The notes: generated by a model from the letters alone, not told the origin. A stretch of 42,638 nucleotides of DNA from Roridomyces roridus (GCA_029378245.1 JARKIF010000249.1:1-42638); one strand, 5' to 3'. Shown: positions 9,666-19,783, numbered from the stretch's first letter. Made by a program: numbers and translations.

Positions 9666-10267
9666 CTAACCTCCTTCCCAGCCTCTCAACAACGCGCACC
9701 TCGGGCGTGAAACCGTAGATAGACAGCTGTGTGTTGGCTGTGTGAGAGTACTAAAAGTTTATTCATGATCTCCGACATCCCGAGCCAGTTCTCCCGTCCA
9801 CCCTGAGTGTTTGTAGACGTCGCTATGCTTGTGCGGATTTTCTGTGGCCCTCGTCCCCCTCGTTACACTCCCACAGCTCACACCCACTTGCCACCTCTCA
9901 CTCCGAGTCGACCTCAATGCATCGTCGAAATGGACCGCCGCTCGCTGCGGCGGACAGTAATTGGAATCATCTGTACGCAAATCGCCCGCCATCCGGCAAC
10001 CCGTGCGTCTCGCCCTTTTCGCTTGGCACTCCCCTCCCTAATTGCGCTCTGCCAGGTTCGAATACGTGCACGGTGCTGCTCCTACGAGCCAGGCAATATA
10101 TGAGGATCCACGAGCTGGCCTAGGGCATGGGTTTCCTCCGTGCGTCTCTGAATCAGCCGTGCGGCGCTAATAATGACCAATGTACTTGAAGGGCTACACC
10201 GAGAGCTACAAGCACTCAGCGCGCACCGTCTGCGACCCGCGGCCCTTCCTACATTGACCCCAGTTTG

Positions 10268-11832
10268 ATGCAGACACCCACTCAGGCCACGGTTAGGAAC
10301 CGTGCCGCATCGAGGCCGTTCTCCTCCGTCCACGCGCCGCCCGCCATTCTTGAGGAGCGAGATGCTGCAATGCAAAGCTTACTTGGCATGATGCATGGAC
10401 TCATGGATAGTGTTGGCGAGATCAGAGACTCCATGGGGGAGCTCAGAGAGGAAGTAACGGCGCTGCGAAGTGAAGTCGGTGCTCTCCGAGGTTCGTCGGA
10501 TGGAGTCACCCCACTTGTCGCTCAGCGAGGTGCTGCTCCCACTCGTGGCCGTCCCACTACTACTCGCAGTAGAGGTCGTGCAAGGCGTCAGACGTCTGGG
10601 GCGGAATCTGGTGTGGACTCGGAGGCGAGCACCACCGACGCTTCCGCCGCCACCGACCAAGAGCCCGAGTCGGAGGAGGAGACGGATGTCGACGGCGAGA
10701 TTGGAGCGCTGGGACCGGGCGTCAAGCGTGCCCTGCAGGTGAGTGATCAATCGTAATATCCGATCCACGCATATTGAACATTTCGGCAGGAGTTCAGCAC
10801 TCGGACTTTCCGCGAAGTTTGCGATGTCATGGGCCGGATCTGGCCCGACCCCGAAGTCGTTCGGGTCAATCCTCTCACTGGCGAGACGTATCCGACACCA
10901 CTGTTTCGCGAGAGGGTGACAGCCAGTCATAACCGCCACCTCTTCGTACAAGTTGCCGACAAAGCGCTCGCCGACTTGGAGGTTTGGTGTCTTTCATGTT
11001 AATCATCCTGAAACTGACACATCTGGGCCAGGATGACGAAATCTGGCAGCAAATCTTCAAGCACCCATTCGAAGACGGCATGATGGTGAGCCATGCGTTG
11101 TTGCGCCATTGTGCGAAGGCCTCGTTTCGCTCGTTGAAGAAGAATTGGAGGGAGATGGAGAACATGGAAGCGGCGATTGCGGGGGACACAAACCGACAAA
11201 ACCTTCGCCATAGAATGCGGCGCAAACGTGTTCGTCTTCGACTTCCTCAAATTATCCGCTGCCGTATACTGACACTTGCTTTCCAGAAAGCGGCCCAGAT
11301 GATGAAATTTCTTGTCGCATTTTGTCAGTTGTACGGTATAAATCCGAGTTGGGCTGTCGATCTCATACACGAACAATATCTGTCCGACGAAGTATCGGAG
11401 CCAGAGGAGGGCTCGGACGAGCGTTTGAACGGTTCTTTCGGTAGGGGAGGTCGGCGTGAATTTTTTTGGCGTGAATCTTTAGTCTTCTCCCATGCCTTGA
11501 GCTTCTTCCTGTACTCCGTCATGGACGCCGGGTATCGAGCTAAGGCAGCTTGTAATCTTCGTCAGCGTCAGACTGAAAGCGCTCCCACACGAGTGGTACC
11601 TAAACAGGTGTCAGTTCAGGAAGATCACCTGATGGACAGACAAACCACGACAGCCAAAGGTCCTGTTGTGGCAAACTTATACTCGTCTGCGGTTAGCGAG
11701 CCTCCCGCGGATTCCCCTACTCGAGTCGGCAGGCGACCAGCCCAGAAGGGAGCCTCGAACTACGGAATCTCAGTGGTCATCAGGCAAGATCAACTCAGGG
11801 GAGGCTTACACTTTCCAAAAACTCGTGGATGA
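10268..11832 (+). CDS. CACTA accessory protein with coiled coil, 3' truncated
   Basis: Exons are 10268-10738, 10790-10981, 11032-11229 and 11287 onward; the introns are 51, 50 and 57 nt, all GT-AG. Residues about 25-75 form a heptad-like stretch (MDSVGEIRDSMGELREEVTA region), then a basic/acidic low-complexity linker. The conserved-looking part comes from exons 2-4 (FREVCDVMGRIWPDP, IWQQIFKHPFEDGMM, LYGINPSWAVDLIHEQYLSDE). After SEPEEGSDE, near 11420, the frame runs as antisense of the Tnp2 gene until a stop at 11830-11832 and no longer looks like genuine protein. I recall similar proteins beside Tnp2 in agaricomycete elements. By analogy with plant TnpA it may bind the subterminal repeats, but that is inference. 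Convergent with Tnp2. Confidence 0.65.
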
Positions 11833-13470
11833 TGTTCAGCTCACGCGCCGTTTTCGGTGTATTGGCACGAAGTGCGCCAGTCTCAATCCACCGACTGAAC
11901 CACTGATTTTTCGCAACACCTGTAGGGGATAAATCAATAGGGCGACACAAAATAATGTTTTTTTTCCACTGTACCAAGCAGGAGATTATGCATGGGATCA
12001 ATCACCGTGCAACGCACCAGATCGAAATAATACAACCGCGCAAATTCTGTCCACCGGACGCCATGCTCGGAGAAGAAAAGCTCCTTCTCTTCGACTGTGG
12101 CAAGATTCTTGTACATGTATGCTAACCGCCTGTGTTCAGCCCCGGTGCGACGCTGGAACTCTTCGAATATGTATCAAAAAAATGCCGAGAGACGAAAAGA
12201 GTTTACATACCGTTCAGAAGGGATTCCTGAGTGAAGAGTTCTTCATGGGTTACCTCACACTTGGTGCACGGCGTCCCATCATGACTGTGATCCGCAAATC
12301 CGCATAGTTTACACATTGCGGGGTGGTCTGCAATGATCAAGACCAACGCAACACGTACACGTTTGCCTATCGGTGGTCAGCTAGGACATAAGATTCAACC
12401 CGAACGATGATACCGTTCGGAAACTCCGGGGTATTGACCACAATGCCGTCCTCATACAACATGATCAGATCGTCGACGATGATTTTAAGGTAGTGTTGCA
12501 GTTGCTCCGCGGTCGGCTCTTTCTGTCCAGTACCCCCGCTAAAGATCAGGTTCTCGGAGCGATACCTATTATGGAGTGAACAACTTCCTGACCATAGCAT
12601 ATTTTATCTTACCGGAGCGAATTCGTTAAATTTTGAACGCAAAAAGACATCCCACCGGACGACTGACTGGGTGCGAAACTACTTTTGCTTCGGTTGAACC
12701 TGGGAAATATGAGCATCAACTAATACGCAATGGACGCAAGATGAGATCGAATACCAGTCCAAACTGAAACTAACTCCCAGTCGAATTTCCTCTTCCGCAT
12801 GCGGGCCATGAAAGAAGGAGTTGCCGTCCTTGTCCTTCATCTCGTTCCACACCCGACCATCCTGCATACAATTTAGCTCACCCTCGACTTGAGTCCGACT
12901 TCTCCAACAATTCACTGCCGAAACCATACCCGGCCGCTTGAAAAAGTCCTGCAAACCGGTGGAAAGCAATTGAATCGGGGAAACCAGATTCGGCCGTCGT
13001 TTACCGAGCCTTGGACCATCGCCAGCACCATCAGGTTCTGAGTCAATATTCTCCGACGCCCGTGCTCCAAACACCTCTTCCTCGCAATCCGAGCAAAATG
13101 TATCGGGGTCGATGTCCGGTTCGAAGACGTGATGGCATTGGAAGCAGATAGGGTGCACCGTGAAATGGTCGTTGATGTCAAAACGCGAGAAGACCGTTTT
13201 GAGCGTGCGCGGGAGAGCCACCGCGTCCGAAAAATTGCCCATAAGGCAAGAGAAAATGAACCCCAGACAGACGAGGATGAGGCCTGCCCCACGGAAGGTA
13301 ACGCGGTGTTTTGTATGGAGAAAAGCCACGAGGTACATTATGCAACGGATGTACCACTGTGGGTGAAGGTGATCGCGCTGCGAAACCTGCGGAGTGCTGA
13401 TCTGAGGGTGCGATTCTTGAGGGTGTGAGTCCGACTGCTCGGGCTGGACAGACGACCTGAAGATGAGCAC
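11325..13470 (-). pseudogene. tnp2: Tnp2-family transposase, frameshifted and 3' truncated
   Basis: At least eight exons on the minus strand build a typical agaricomycete Tnp2 protein. The 5'-most supported exon ends at 12755; then 12613-12699, 12414-12565, 12211-12366, 11975-12160, 11810-11919, 11646-11759 and 11599 onward. Landmarks are FTVHPICFQCHHVF, FFKRPGMVSAVN, EEIRLGVSFSLDWF, AEQLQHYLKIIVDDLIMLYE, DHPAMCKLCGFADH, VRCTVIDPMHNLLLG, GSLTADEYKFA and PLVWERFQ. Near 11545 the codons after EDYK shift by one base: one frame stops at once while the expected ALARYPASMTEYRKKL continues in the next frame. Homology then ends near 11430, so the C-terminal part is missing. The 5' end is unresolved and may reach about 14.0 kb. 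The known role is cut-and-paste transposition of CACTA elements; this copy should be inactive. Confidence 0.85.
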
Positions 13471-14149
13471 TTGTCATTCATGCATGCATTCGTTGGTTGA
13501 CGATGAACGTACGGGACCATTGGAGTAGCGTTACCAGATGCAGGGACATCAGATTGTGCTTCTTCTCTATGCCACATTGTCAGAAAGCGAAGATCTTGTC
13601 CAGACCACGAACGCACCGCACTGGTGAGGTCCGAACAGAACTGCGGCCCTCAAGCTCAACTACAGTATATCCGACAGACCGAGATGATGAACGTCCGCGT
13701 CCTGCGAGAGCTGAAGCTCTCGAGCGCGCGGGAATGGTGGACGATCCACGAGAAGCCGTAGTAGACGCAGGCGGCGGCGCCTCGGAAGAATCGATGCGCG
13801 CTGATCCTCCGCGTCCGCGTCGTGCTGCCAGGGAAGCTTGTTGCCGTTGAAGGTCCGGAGCATCGGATGGTCTCCCAGCCATGAGCGGTGAAGTGGTGAA
13901 GATGGGCTGAGCGCTGAGGGAGGAGGTGCAATGTATCGCCGAGTATCGCCGTGACACGCTCCCATGACAGTCCGATCGATATCAAAGGGTTTTCCCATGT
14001 TCTGTCAAGTGACTCAACTCATCGTGACCTTGCTAGAACCCGCCTGGCAAGTCTGCGGACATGTACAACAATGGTACTGAGCCACGACTAGGTAGGGACA
14101 GGTATATTCATTGAACTCAGCTAAGTCTATCCTGAAGTGTGCCCAACTG

Positions 14150-14182
14150 TGCCTACACCCCTAGGCACAGGCTGTGCCTACA
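14150..14182. repeat. Right subterminal repeats of the CACTA element
   Basis: AACTGTGCCTAC, CTAGGCACAG and GGCTGTGCCTAC, the same word as in the left cluster, mirror-arranged. Confidence 0.7.
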
Positions 14183-14187
14183 AGCCC

Positions 14188-14200
14188 GCGGAATGCAGTG
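14188..14200 (-). repeat. Right terminal inverted repeat of the CACTA element
   Basis: GCGGAATGCAGTG, exact reverse complement of the left end, followed directly by the ACT target duplicate. Confidence 0.88.
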
Positions 14201-14310
14201 ACTGCCGTTCGTATTTAAATAGACAATTCATAGAATGAAGAGTTATGGTAGGATCAAACTATGGGACGCTGATGCCTGCGAAGGCCCTCAAACAGCGCTG
14301 TTCAAGTGAG
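14201..14310 (+). repeat. Diverged repeat, copy B, right half
   Basis: (A)CTGCCGTTCGTATTTAAATAG...CCTGCGAAGGCCCT matches copy A near 1424-1505 (TGCCGTTGGTATCTGAATGG...CCTGCGAAGGACCCT), continuing the left half across the transposon. Confidence 0.6.
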
Positions 14311-14351
14311 TTATTCAGAAACGAAGGTCATGTGAAGAATTATCGAAAGAG

Positions 14352-14358
14352 TATAAAA
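14352..14358 (+). promoter_or_regulatory. TATA box of the cysteine-rich secreted protein gene
   Basis: TATAAAA, 135 nt before the ATG at 14487. The CACTA element lies only about 150 bp upstream of it. Confidence 0.55.
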
Positions 14359-14486
14359 TGAGAACTGCTTCATGCCCTTCGAGCAGCCAGCAGCCCCACT
14401 ACTAGCTACCGCACTCGTGGTCAACAAGGCCAGTTCACCTTCTCTACCACTACTTCTGTAAAATGACCCTATCCCAGTCGCGCAAT

Positions 14487-14853
14487 ATGTTCTTCAAGCT
14501 CAACACCGCCCTCATCCTCGCCGCCATGGCGTTCGTCCAGGTTCACGCTTCCCCTGCAGTGCCCCGCGCCGAGGGCGAGCTTGTTTGCTCAGTAGTCAGG
14601 AGACGCCCACCGGCACCATCGACGTCTGGGGCTACCCCGAGGATGCCTCCAAGCGCGAGCCTGAGGCCGCCTCTGTCCCTGTGAAGAAGTGCTGCGGAAC
14701 CAACAATGTCACTTGCAGCGGCAGCCACCAGGCGGATCGCAACAGTTGCAATCAACTCGTCCAATCCCTCAATGCCAACGGCGGTCAGGGTGTGGGAAGT
14801 AAGTAAAAGCCTCCCCTCCATCTTGCCCCTGATGCTGACGAGGAGTAACAAGA
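14487..14853 (+). pseudogene. Small secreted cysteine-rich protein, broken
   Basis: The start MFFKLNTALILAAMAFVQ reads as a signal peptide. After GELVC, near 14580-14600, the frame shifts by one base. It continues in the next frame as ETPTGTIDVWGYPEDASKR, then KKCCGTNNVTCSGSHQADR with the double Cys and spaced Cys of small secreted agaricomycete proteins. A clean donor (GTAAGT at 14798) opens an intron ending ...CTGACGAGGAGTAACAAG. Directly after that acceptor the 871-bp inverted-repeat element begins, and the expected Cys-rich second exon is not found beyond it. The gene is therefore frameshifted and has lost its 3' part. A function cannot be assigned; host-interaction or surface roles are only speculation. 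Confidence 0.65.
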
Positions 14854-15724
14854 ACGGTGGGACTCGGTCGCTGTGTTTCGACAAGCTCGAGTCCCACTGA
14901 GTGATACCATCAGTGAAGCCGCGAGGCTGCCGGTGGCAGCGTAGCGCCGCTGCCGCACAATCTGCTGAGCTCAGCTGCGCATTCGCGCGAAGCGCGTCTC
15001 CGTGGGCTGAAGCGCGGCGGGCCTGAACACACGTATTGCACGGGCAAGCCACGCGGCCCACGCCAACGCTGGCTAAACCGAGCGCAACGACGGCGCGCAA
15101 AGCGCGCCTGGGCGCGTTGGCGCGTGCCTGCATGCTTGAACGTCGTGACACATGCAAGTGCACGGAAACCGCCGACACTTAGCCTGCGTAGGCAGCCCCT
15201 GGTTGAACTTGGGGGAAGTTACATTTTCTTTGTTTATTTTGTCTTCCTGCCTGTTATTCTTGAAAACAATCGACGAGAGAACTGAAGCGCAGGCAGGCTG
15301 GCAAGAAACAACAGGTGGTGAGTCATGGACTCGGATGAATTAAGCAAACAAAAAACTACACATACAGTGACTCGAACACGGCAATAGTTACATGTAGACT
15401 ACGAAACTGCTGCAAGGCTGGTACAATCAGCACACCTAGGGATGGCCGCCGGAGATACCAAAAGAAAATCATGATCCACGTTGAATATACGGGAATCTGG
15501 ATCTTCGAGAGTTGTATCAGGGAGCCCATCTGCACTAAGCAGTCTTACATCCCCCGAAAGAGCCTTGCAAATTGTCCAAAGGTCGCCTGGCCGGGCTGCC
15601 GACTGATTACAGCCTCGGCAACATCAACATCCGAGATCACACAGTGGGACTCGGGCCATCACGGTGGGACTCGCGCCCTGATCAGCAAATTAGCCGAGCT
15701 TTAAGCGAGTCCCAGTCCCACCGT
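14854..15724. mobile_element. 871-bp non-autonomous inverted-repeat element
   Basis: The left end ACGGTGGGACT(CGG) and right end AGTCCCACCGT are inverted copies. A second block, CGAGTCCCACTGAGTGAT at the left, returns inverted near 15642-15660. Between the blocks each end has its own GGTGGGACTCG...CGAGTCCCAC(C/T) hairpin. No coding region is visible; the interior at 14920-15140 is very GC-rich and palindromic (GCGCG-rich). The target duplication is not clear. Placement exactly at an exon start of the cysteine-rich gene suggests insertion there. Confidence 0.65.
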
Positions 15725-16835
15725 TCTCGTATATACTCCCCATTTGCAACGCTCAGCCGCTGGATTCCACTGGTCTTTTCAGGAATATCCAAACAATTTT
15801 AGTGGAGATTTTGACTATGATACAAGCCTGCCTACATTACTATTACACAATGGGGCTCAACACTGTGCAAATCAAGGGCACTGACTGAACAACCGCTGGT
15901 TGATGAAGGATCAATGATGGATGCCCAATGGATGCCGTCGGCTTTCGTGTTGAAGTTGAAAGTCAATGGCAAATTGGAAAGAAGGTTCGGCTTGTGAAAA
16001 CCTGAGATCTCGGGTCTCCGTTGGAATCCAGTGGAATCTGCTGGCATTTCACATGTGCATCCAGTCAGTTGCCGTGTCAGGCAATGGCCCTGCGCAATTC
16101 GAACATCAATGGGTTCGGAAAGTGAACCGTGGGCAGAACACTCAAGCAGAAGAACTCGATGGATTCCACTGAGTCCCGCCCGGGCCCGGAAGCCAGCGAC
16201 ATCCAATCCTGAGCGGCAATGGGTTTGCTAGCCGGCACTGGCTTCCGCCATCATCCACTTCCGATCAGCCGTTTGCGCCACTGACTTGAGACGACTGTAT
16301 TCGACTGTCCGAATAAATAAAATCGTACCGTTTCTCCAATGGAATGTCCGCGGCGAGAGACTCGAGGCTGGACAAGGTTTTACATAAATTACGCCTAGGG
16401 CACATGATACTACTTGTAGGCTCGTTCTCCTGGAGCTCACATACAGGGCAAAAATGCAGACCTTACCTAGTGGGTGGACACTAGTACGCATTGCCATCAG
16501 TTCCGGCTTGATTCACATGAGCGGATCAGTTCCGCATACCTAGACGTCTGCCAGTGCGCAATCTCGATTTTGGTTCGATGATACAAGTGGATGCATAAGT
16601 GCGATGGCTGAAAAGGAGAATGCTGATCGAAGAACGGAATGAAAAAGTACACAACGGTGGGACAGCCATGTCCTCGACGGGCCTTCTCTCGAGTACATCG
16701 CCTTCAGAGCGGAGGTTTTTCTGCTGGCCAGTGGAATTGTAGTAAGTTGTCCATTCCAACTGATCATCTCCGTATCTCGTTCGAAAGCATATTAGACCCG
16801 AATTCCGAAGTAAGCTACATGGTATCACGGTATCT
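15725..16835. other. Region without a supported gene
   Basis: The word GGATTCCACTG occurs at about 15771 and 16157 and inverted near 16024 (GGAATCCAGTGGAATC), hinting at another degraded repeat. No gene is supported. Confidence 0.4.
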
Positions 16836-17609
16836 CTACGACCACTGATCCGGATCAGCGTCGGCAAACGTAGTCCCCATCGCAATCTGATCGTACCACA
16901 CCTGCCGAAACGGTTGCGTCCCCTTCATCGCACCATCATCATGCCACCCATTCGCATACAGCCCAACATGGAACTGAAACTCTCGCGTATCGTCGATGGT
17001 GGTGTCAATGTTGAGTTTCTCCAACACCTTGACCCCGTCGAACCATAGTTTATACCACCCCGTCCCATCGTTCTGCCAATTAGCCTGAACCACGACCTTG
17101 TGCCACACGCCCGCCGAGACAGTAGCGAGGTTTTCGTACTGCGTGATGGCCTGATCGCACACAGTGCCCGTCTTGACCCGCGAAGCCAGCTGATCGCCAA
17201 TGATCCAGATCATACTCGACGGCATCCAATCATCACACCCCGTATCCGTGAAATCCGCAATGAACTGGCCGAGGTTGTATGATTGCGCCGGGGAAAACTG
17301 CCATCCCTCCTGCAACCTGAAGGCAAACCCGTAGAACCCCTGCTCTCCGCGGTGGTACCCCGTGAAGTGCTGCACCTCCGAGTGATAGCGCCCGGTGTAC
17401 CCGGGTTCGTAGGTCTGCGCCATCTTGAGAGCGGTGCCGCCCTTCGTTCCGTAGACGACGTTTGTGACCTGGTCCACGGTACCCGACGCCTCCTCGAGGA
17501 TGAAGTCCCAGCCTGTGGTCGTGCCGCGGTTCGCGAACGTCTGGGTACCGGAGGAGGGAGTGAAGAGGAGGGCGAGGATACAGACGAAGAGAGATGTGAG
17601 CTGCAGCAT
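16836..17609 (-). CDS. Secreted polysaccharide lyase, PL20 (glucuronan lyase-like)
   Basis: A single exon of 257 residues. MLQLTSLFVCILALLFTPSSG is a clear signal peptide. The body matches what I know of fungal PL20 glucuronan lyases: GWDFILEEASGTVDQVTN, TGRYHSEVQHFTGYHRGEQG, FYGFAFRL, SYNLGQFIADF, WHKVVVQANWQNDGTGWYKL, LYANGWHDDG and QPFRQVWYDQIAMGTTFADA. The length fits the family. Expected reaction: beta-elimination cleavage of beta-1,4-glucuronan or related uronic-acid polymers outside the cell. I took the ATG at 17609 because the signal peptide starts there; earlier in-frame Met codons would add an unlikely N-terminal extension. No intron is needed, unlike most neighbours. Confidence 0.88.
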   Translation of the reverse strand: MLQLTSLFVCILALLFTPSSGTQTFANRGTTTGWDFILEEASGTVDQVTNVVYGTKGGTALKMAQTYEPGYTGRYHSEVQHFTGYHRGEQGFYGFAFRLQEGWQFSPAQSYNLGQFIADFTDTGCDDWMPSSMIWIIGDQLASRVKTGTVCDQAITQYENLATVSAGVWHKVVVQANWQNDGTGWYKLWFDGVKVLEKLNIDTTIDDTREFQFHVGLYANGWHDDGAMKGTQPFRQVWYDQIAMGTTFADADPDQWS

Positions 17610-18787
17610 GATGGTAGCGCCGGGGGAATTCCACGCCTGGGTGTGGTAGTGGAGATGGCAGTCCACCCACTGCGGTATAAATGCATTGCGGTACGTGTCA
17701 TTTTTAGCCCTCGACATTGAATTTAGCCAAGACATTCACATTAAAAAATAGGTTTACGTGGCTCAGCGCCCCGAGGTAGACAAAAGCCGTTTTATCCGGT
17801 GCCAGCGCATTCAATTCTTGTGAACAAGAGCCGGGTACCGGAGAATGAGAGTTTGCTTTAAGAGTCTAGTCATGTGTGAACAATCGGCTGGTCGGCCAAT
17901 GGGAGAACACTTGGCGCGGTGCGTCCCGGATTCTGGCGGATACGAAAGAGAAAGTGGAGTGGGATCCGTCTCCAGGGGCAAGTCTTGGGCAACCCAAACT
18001 CGGTGTAGCAGGGGCCGGCCCGAACCGCAATGTTGAATGTCCAAATCTAATCTATTTTGTCGACGGTAGATAATAGACGGCGTTACACCATCAGGGGCGT
18101 TTATTGCATTCCACTCCAGAAGCAGCGTCCTCAGCGCCGTTTCCGCGGCAAAGCCACGTCCGCCAATGATTAGAGAAAGAAGGAATCTCCGCGCCCAAAG
18201 CATGGCGGGAAGTTCGCACCGGACGAGCCGGCGGATCAGTCACGGCCCATCACTCGGGATCGGCCGTCCTCGTGATCACCAGCGTCCCGAGGTCGACTCC
18301 GCTTACAGCGCCTCACTAAATGTTTAATAGATACGTGGAGGCAAATGCCACAGCGGAGTTATGCATCGCATTCAATGAAATATCTCGCGTCACTGGCCGC
18401 CACTGATTGGAGTCCAGGCTAATTAACGCGGCCTGACGGCGGCTGCGATAACCCACTGAAGCTATGTTCGGCGCTGAGTAGATGAAGAGTCCAACAAATC
18501 TAGATAAATTCAAGCTCCGAGATGCCGATGCCTGATGGATGATTTCCACGCAGACTGCCCGATGATCAATCAAATGCCGTGGACTTTCTCATCCAGGAAA
18601 TTGCGCAATTGCGAGACCGGCAAAGACGGAGGAATTGAATGGAACATGCGACGAGAAGTCCTTTCAAGAATAACCAATGGGCGACTGACGAGTCCACGTG
18701 GGACACCTCGGCGATTATCAAATACCGCATTCCCGGCTCACACCCACACCGAGCCACCCTATCTCTCCCGCATCCGTTGCCTCCAAA
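17610..18787. other. Intergenic region between divergent genes
   Basis: Between the minus-strand lyase and the plus-strand dehydrogenase. A minus-strand frame of 130 codons (17811-18203) has no recognisable domain. I see nothing certain. Confidence 0.4.
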
Positions 18788-19783
18788 ATGCCCATCGTCT
18801 TTGTACCCGAGGGGGAGGAGTTATACCACAAACGCTCGCAGGCCCGCACGGTTGGCTTCAAACCCGGCTTCGATTTCATCCTACACGACAACTACGATCT
18901 CACCCACTTCGCCGATGAAGAGATCCACGATGCAGAAGGACTGCTCATCTACCGCAGTGTCGTGAATCGCGCCGACATTGCCCGCTTCCCCAATCTCAAA
19001 GTCCTCGTGCGCATGGGCGCGGGCTACGACAACGTCGATCGAGACGCTCTCGAGGAGCGTGGCATCCTCCTGTGCAATGTACCAGATTATGGCCCCGACC
19101 GCGTAGCGCACTCGGCGTTTACAGCAGCCTCGATGCTCGTCACCGGGCAGGTAGCCTACTTTGCTCGCTCGACCCCGCTCGATTGGACCAAGAGCGAACT
19201 TCCCGTCGTACGCCGCGCAACAGACCTCACAGCTGGAATCGTCGGTATCGGGCGCATCGGCTCTTTTGCAGCAAAGTACTTTGCTGCATGCTTCAAGGAG
19301 GTTGTGTATTTCGACATCGACGAAAACAAGAGCTCGGCATACGCACGGCGGGTGGGATCGCTGGAGGAGTTGCTCCGAGTGGCTGACGTCGTGAGCCTGC
19401 ACGTCCCCGCCACGCCGGCTACCCACGGCATGATTGGCGCAGCCCAAATCTCAATGATGCCGCAGGACGCCGTGCTCATCAACACCGCGCGTGGCACCGT
19501 GGTGGATTTGGATCCACTCTACGACGCGTTGAAAGAGGGCCGGTTTTCAGGTGCGGCGTTCGATGTACTTCCTGGGGGAGACCCGCCGCCGGACCCCCAA
19601 CACAAACTCGTGCAGGCGATCGTAGATAACGAACCATGGATCATGGGGCGAGCGTTCATTACACCTCATTCGGCTGGGAGGTCACCAGGGACGGACACGG
19701 AGCTTGCGATCAAGGGCACGGCGACGGTTATAGCTGCGTTGGAGGGGCAGCCGATAAATGTGATTACTAGGGACATGTATTGA
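18788..19783 (+). CDS. D-isomer-specific 2-hydroxyacid dehydrogenase, CtBP-like
   Basis: One exon, 331 residues. The NAD-binding motif GIGRIG lies at about residues 151-156 of a Rossmann fold (TAGIVGIGRIGSFAAKY), with the Asp of YFDID as expected for NAD(H). The signature NTARGTVVD holds the substrate-binding Arg (about residue 235), and ITPHSAG holds the catalytic His (about 294). The usual Glu-containing DVFexEP motif reads DVLPGGDPPP instead, so the acid partner appears replaced. Many fungal CtBP-type homologues are of this length. Likely an NAD(H)-dependent oxidoreductase acting on a 2-ketoacid/2-hydroxyacid, or a CtBP-like regulator if catalysis is lost. The start at 18788 has an AAAATG context and removes a non-homologous upstream stretch. 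The 3' end overlaps the convergent F-box gene by 17 nt. Confidence 0.85.
   Translation: MPIVFVPEGEELYHKRSQARTVGFKPGFDFILHDNYDLTHFADEEIHDAEGLLIYRSVVNRADIARFPNLKVLVRMGAGYDNVDRDALEERGILLCNVPDYGPDRVAHSAFTAASMLVTGQVAYFARSTPLDWTKSELPVVRRATDLTAGIVGIGRIGSFAAKYFAACFKEVVYFDIDENKSSAYARRVGSLEELLRVADVVSLHVPATPATHGMIGAAQISMMPQDAVLINTARGTVVDLDPLYDALKEGRFSGAAFDVLPGGDPPPDPQHKLVQAIVDNEPWIMGRAFITPHSAGRSPGTDTELAIKGTATVIAALEGQPINVITRDMY

Larger units (their letters stand above)
9491..14200. mobile_element. CACTA/EnSpm-like DNA transposon, 4710 bp
   Basis: Both ends carry the perfect 13-bp inverted repeat CACTGCATTCCGC and are flanked by a 3-bp direct repeat ACT (9488-9490 and 14201-14203). CACT(A/G) termini, a 3-bp duplication, clustered subterminal repeats and a Tnp2-type transposase are the standard marks of the CACTA superfamily. 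The flanks are two halves of one repeat whose other copy at 1190-1520 is uninterrupted, which independently places the borders. Inside are a plus-strand coiled-coil gene and a minus-strand Tnp2 gene that converge and are both cut at about 11.40-11.44 kb. With a frameshift in Tnp2 as well, this copy is most likely not autonomous. Confidence 0.88.

Noticed and set aside
13580..13998. Three overlapping minus-strand frames at the 5' side of Tnp2
   Set aside because: Probably the first exon(s) of the transposase, but I cannot choose the frame or start from sequence alone, so I did not include them in the gene span.
17811..18203. 130-codon minus-strand frame between the lyase and the dehydrogenase
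   Set aside because: No domain, no promoter signal, no splice pattern; likely chance.
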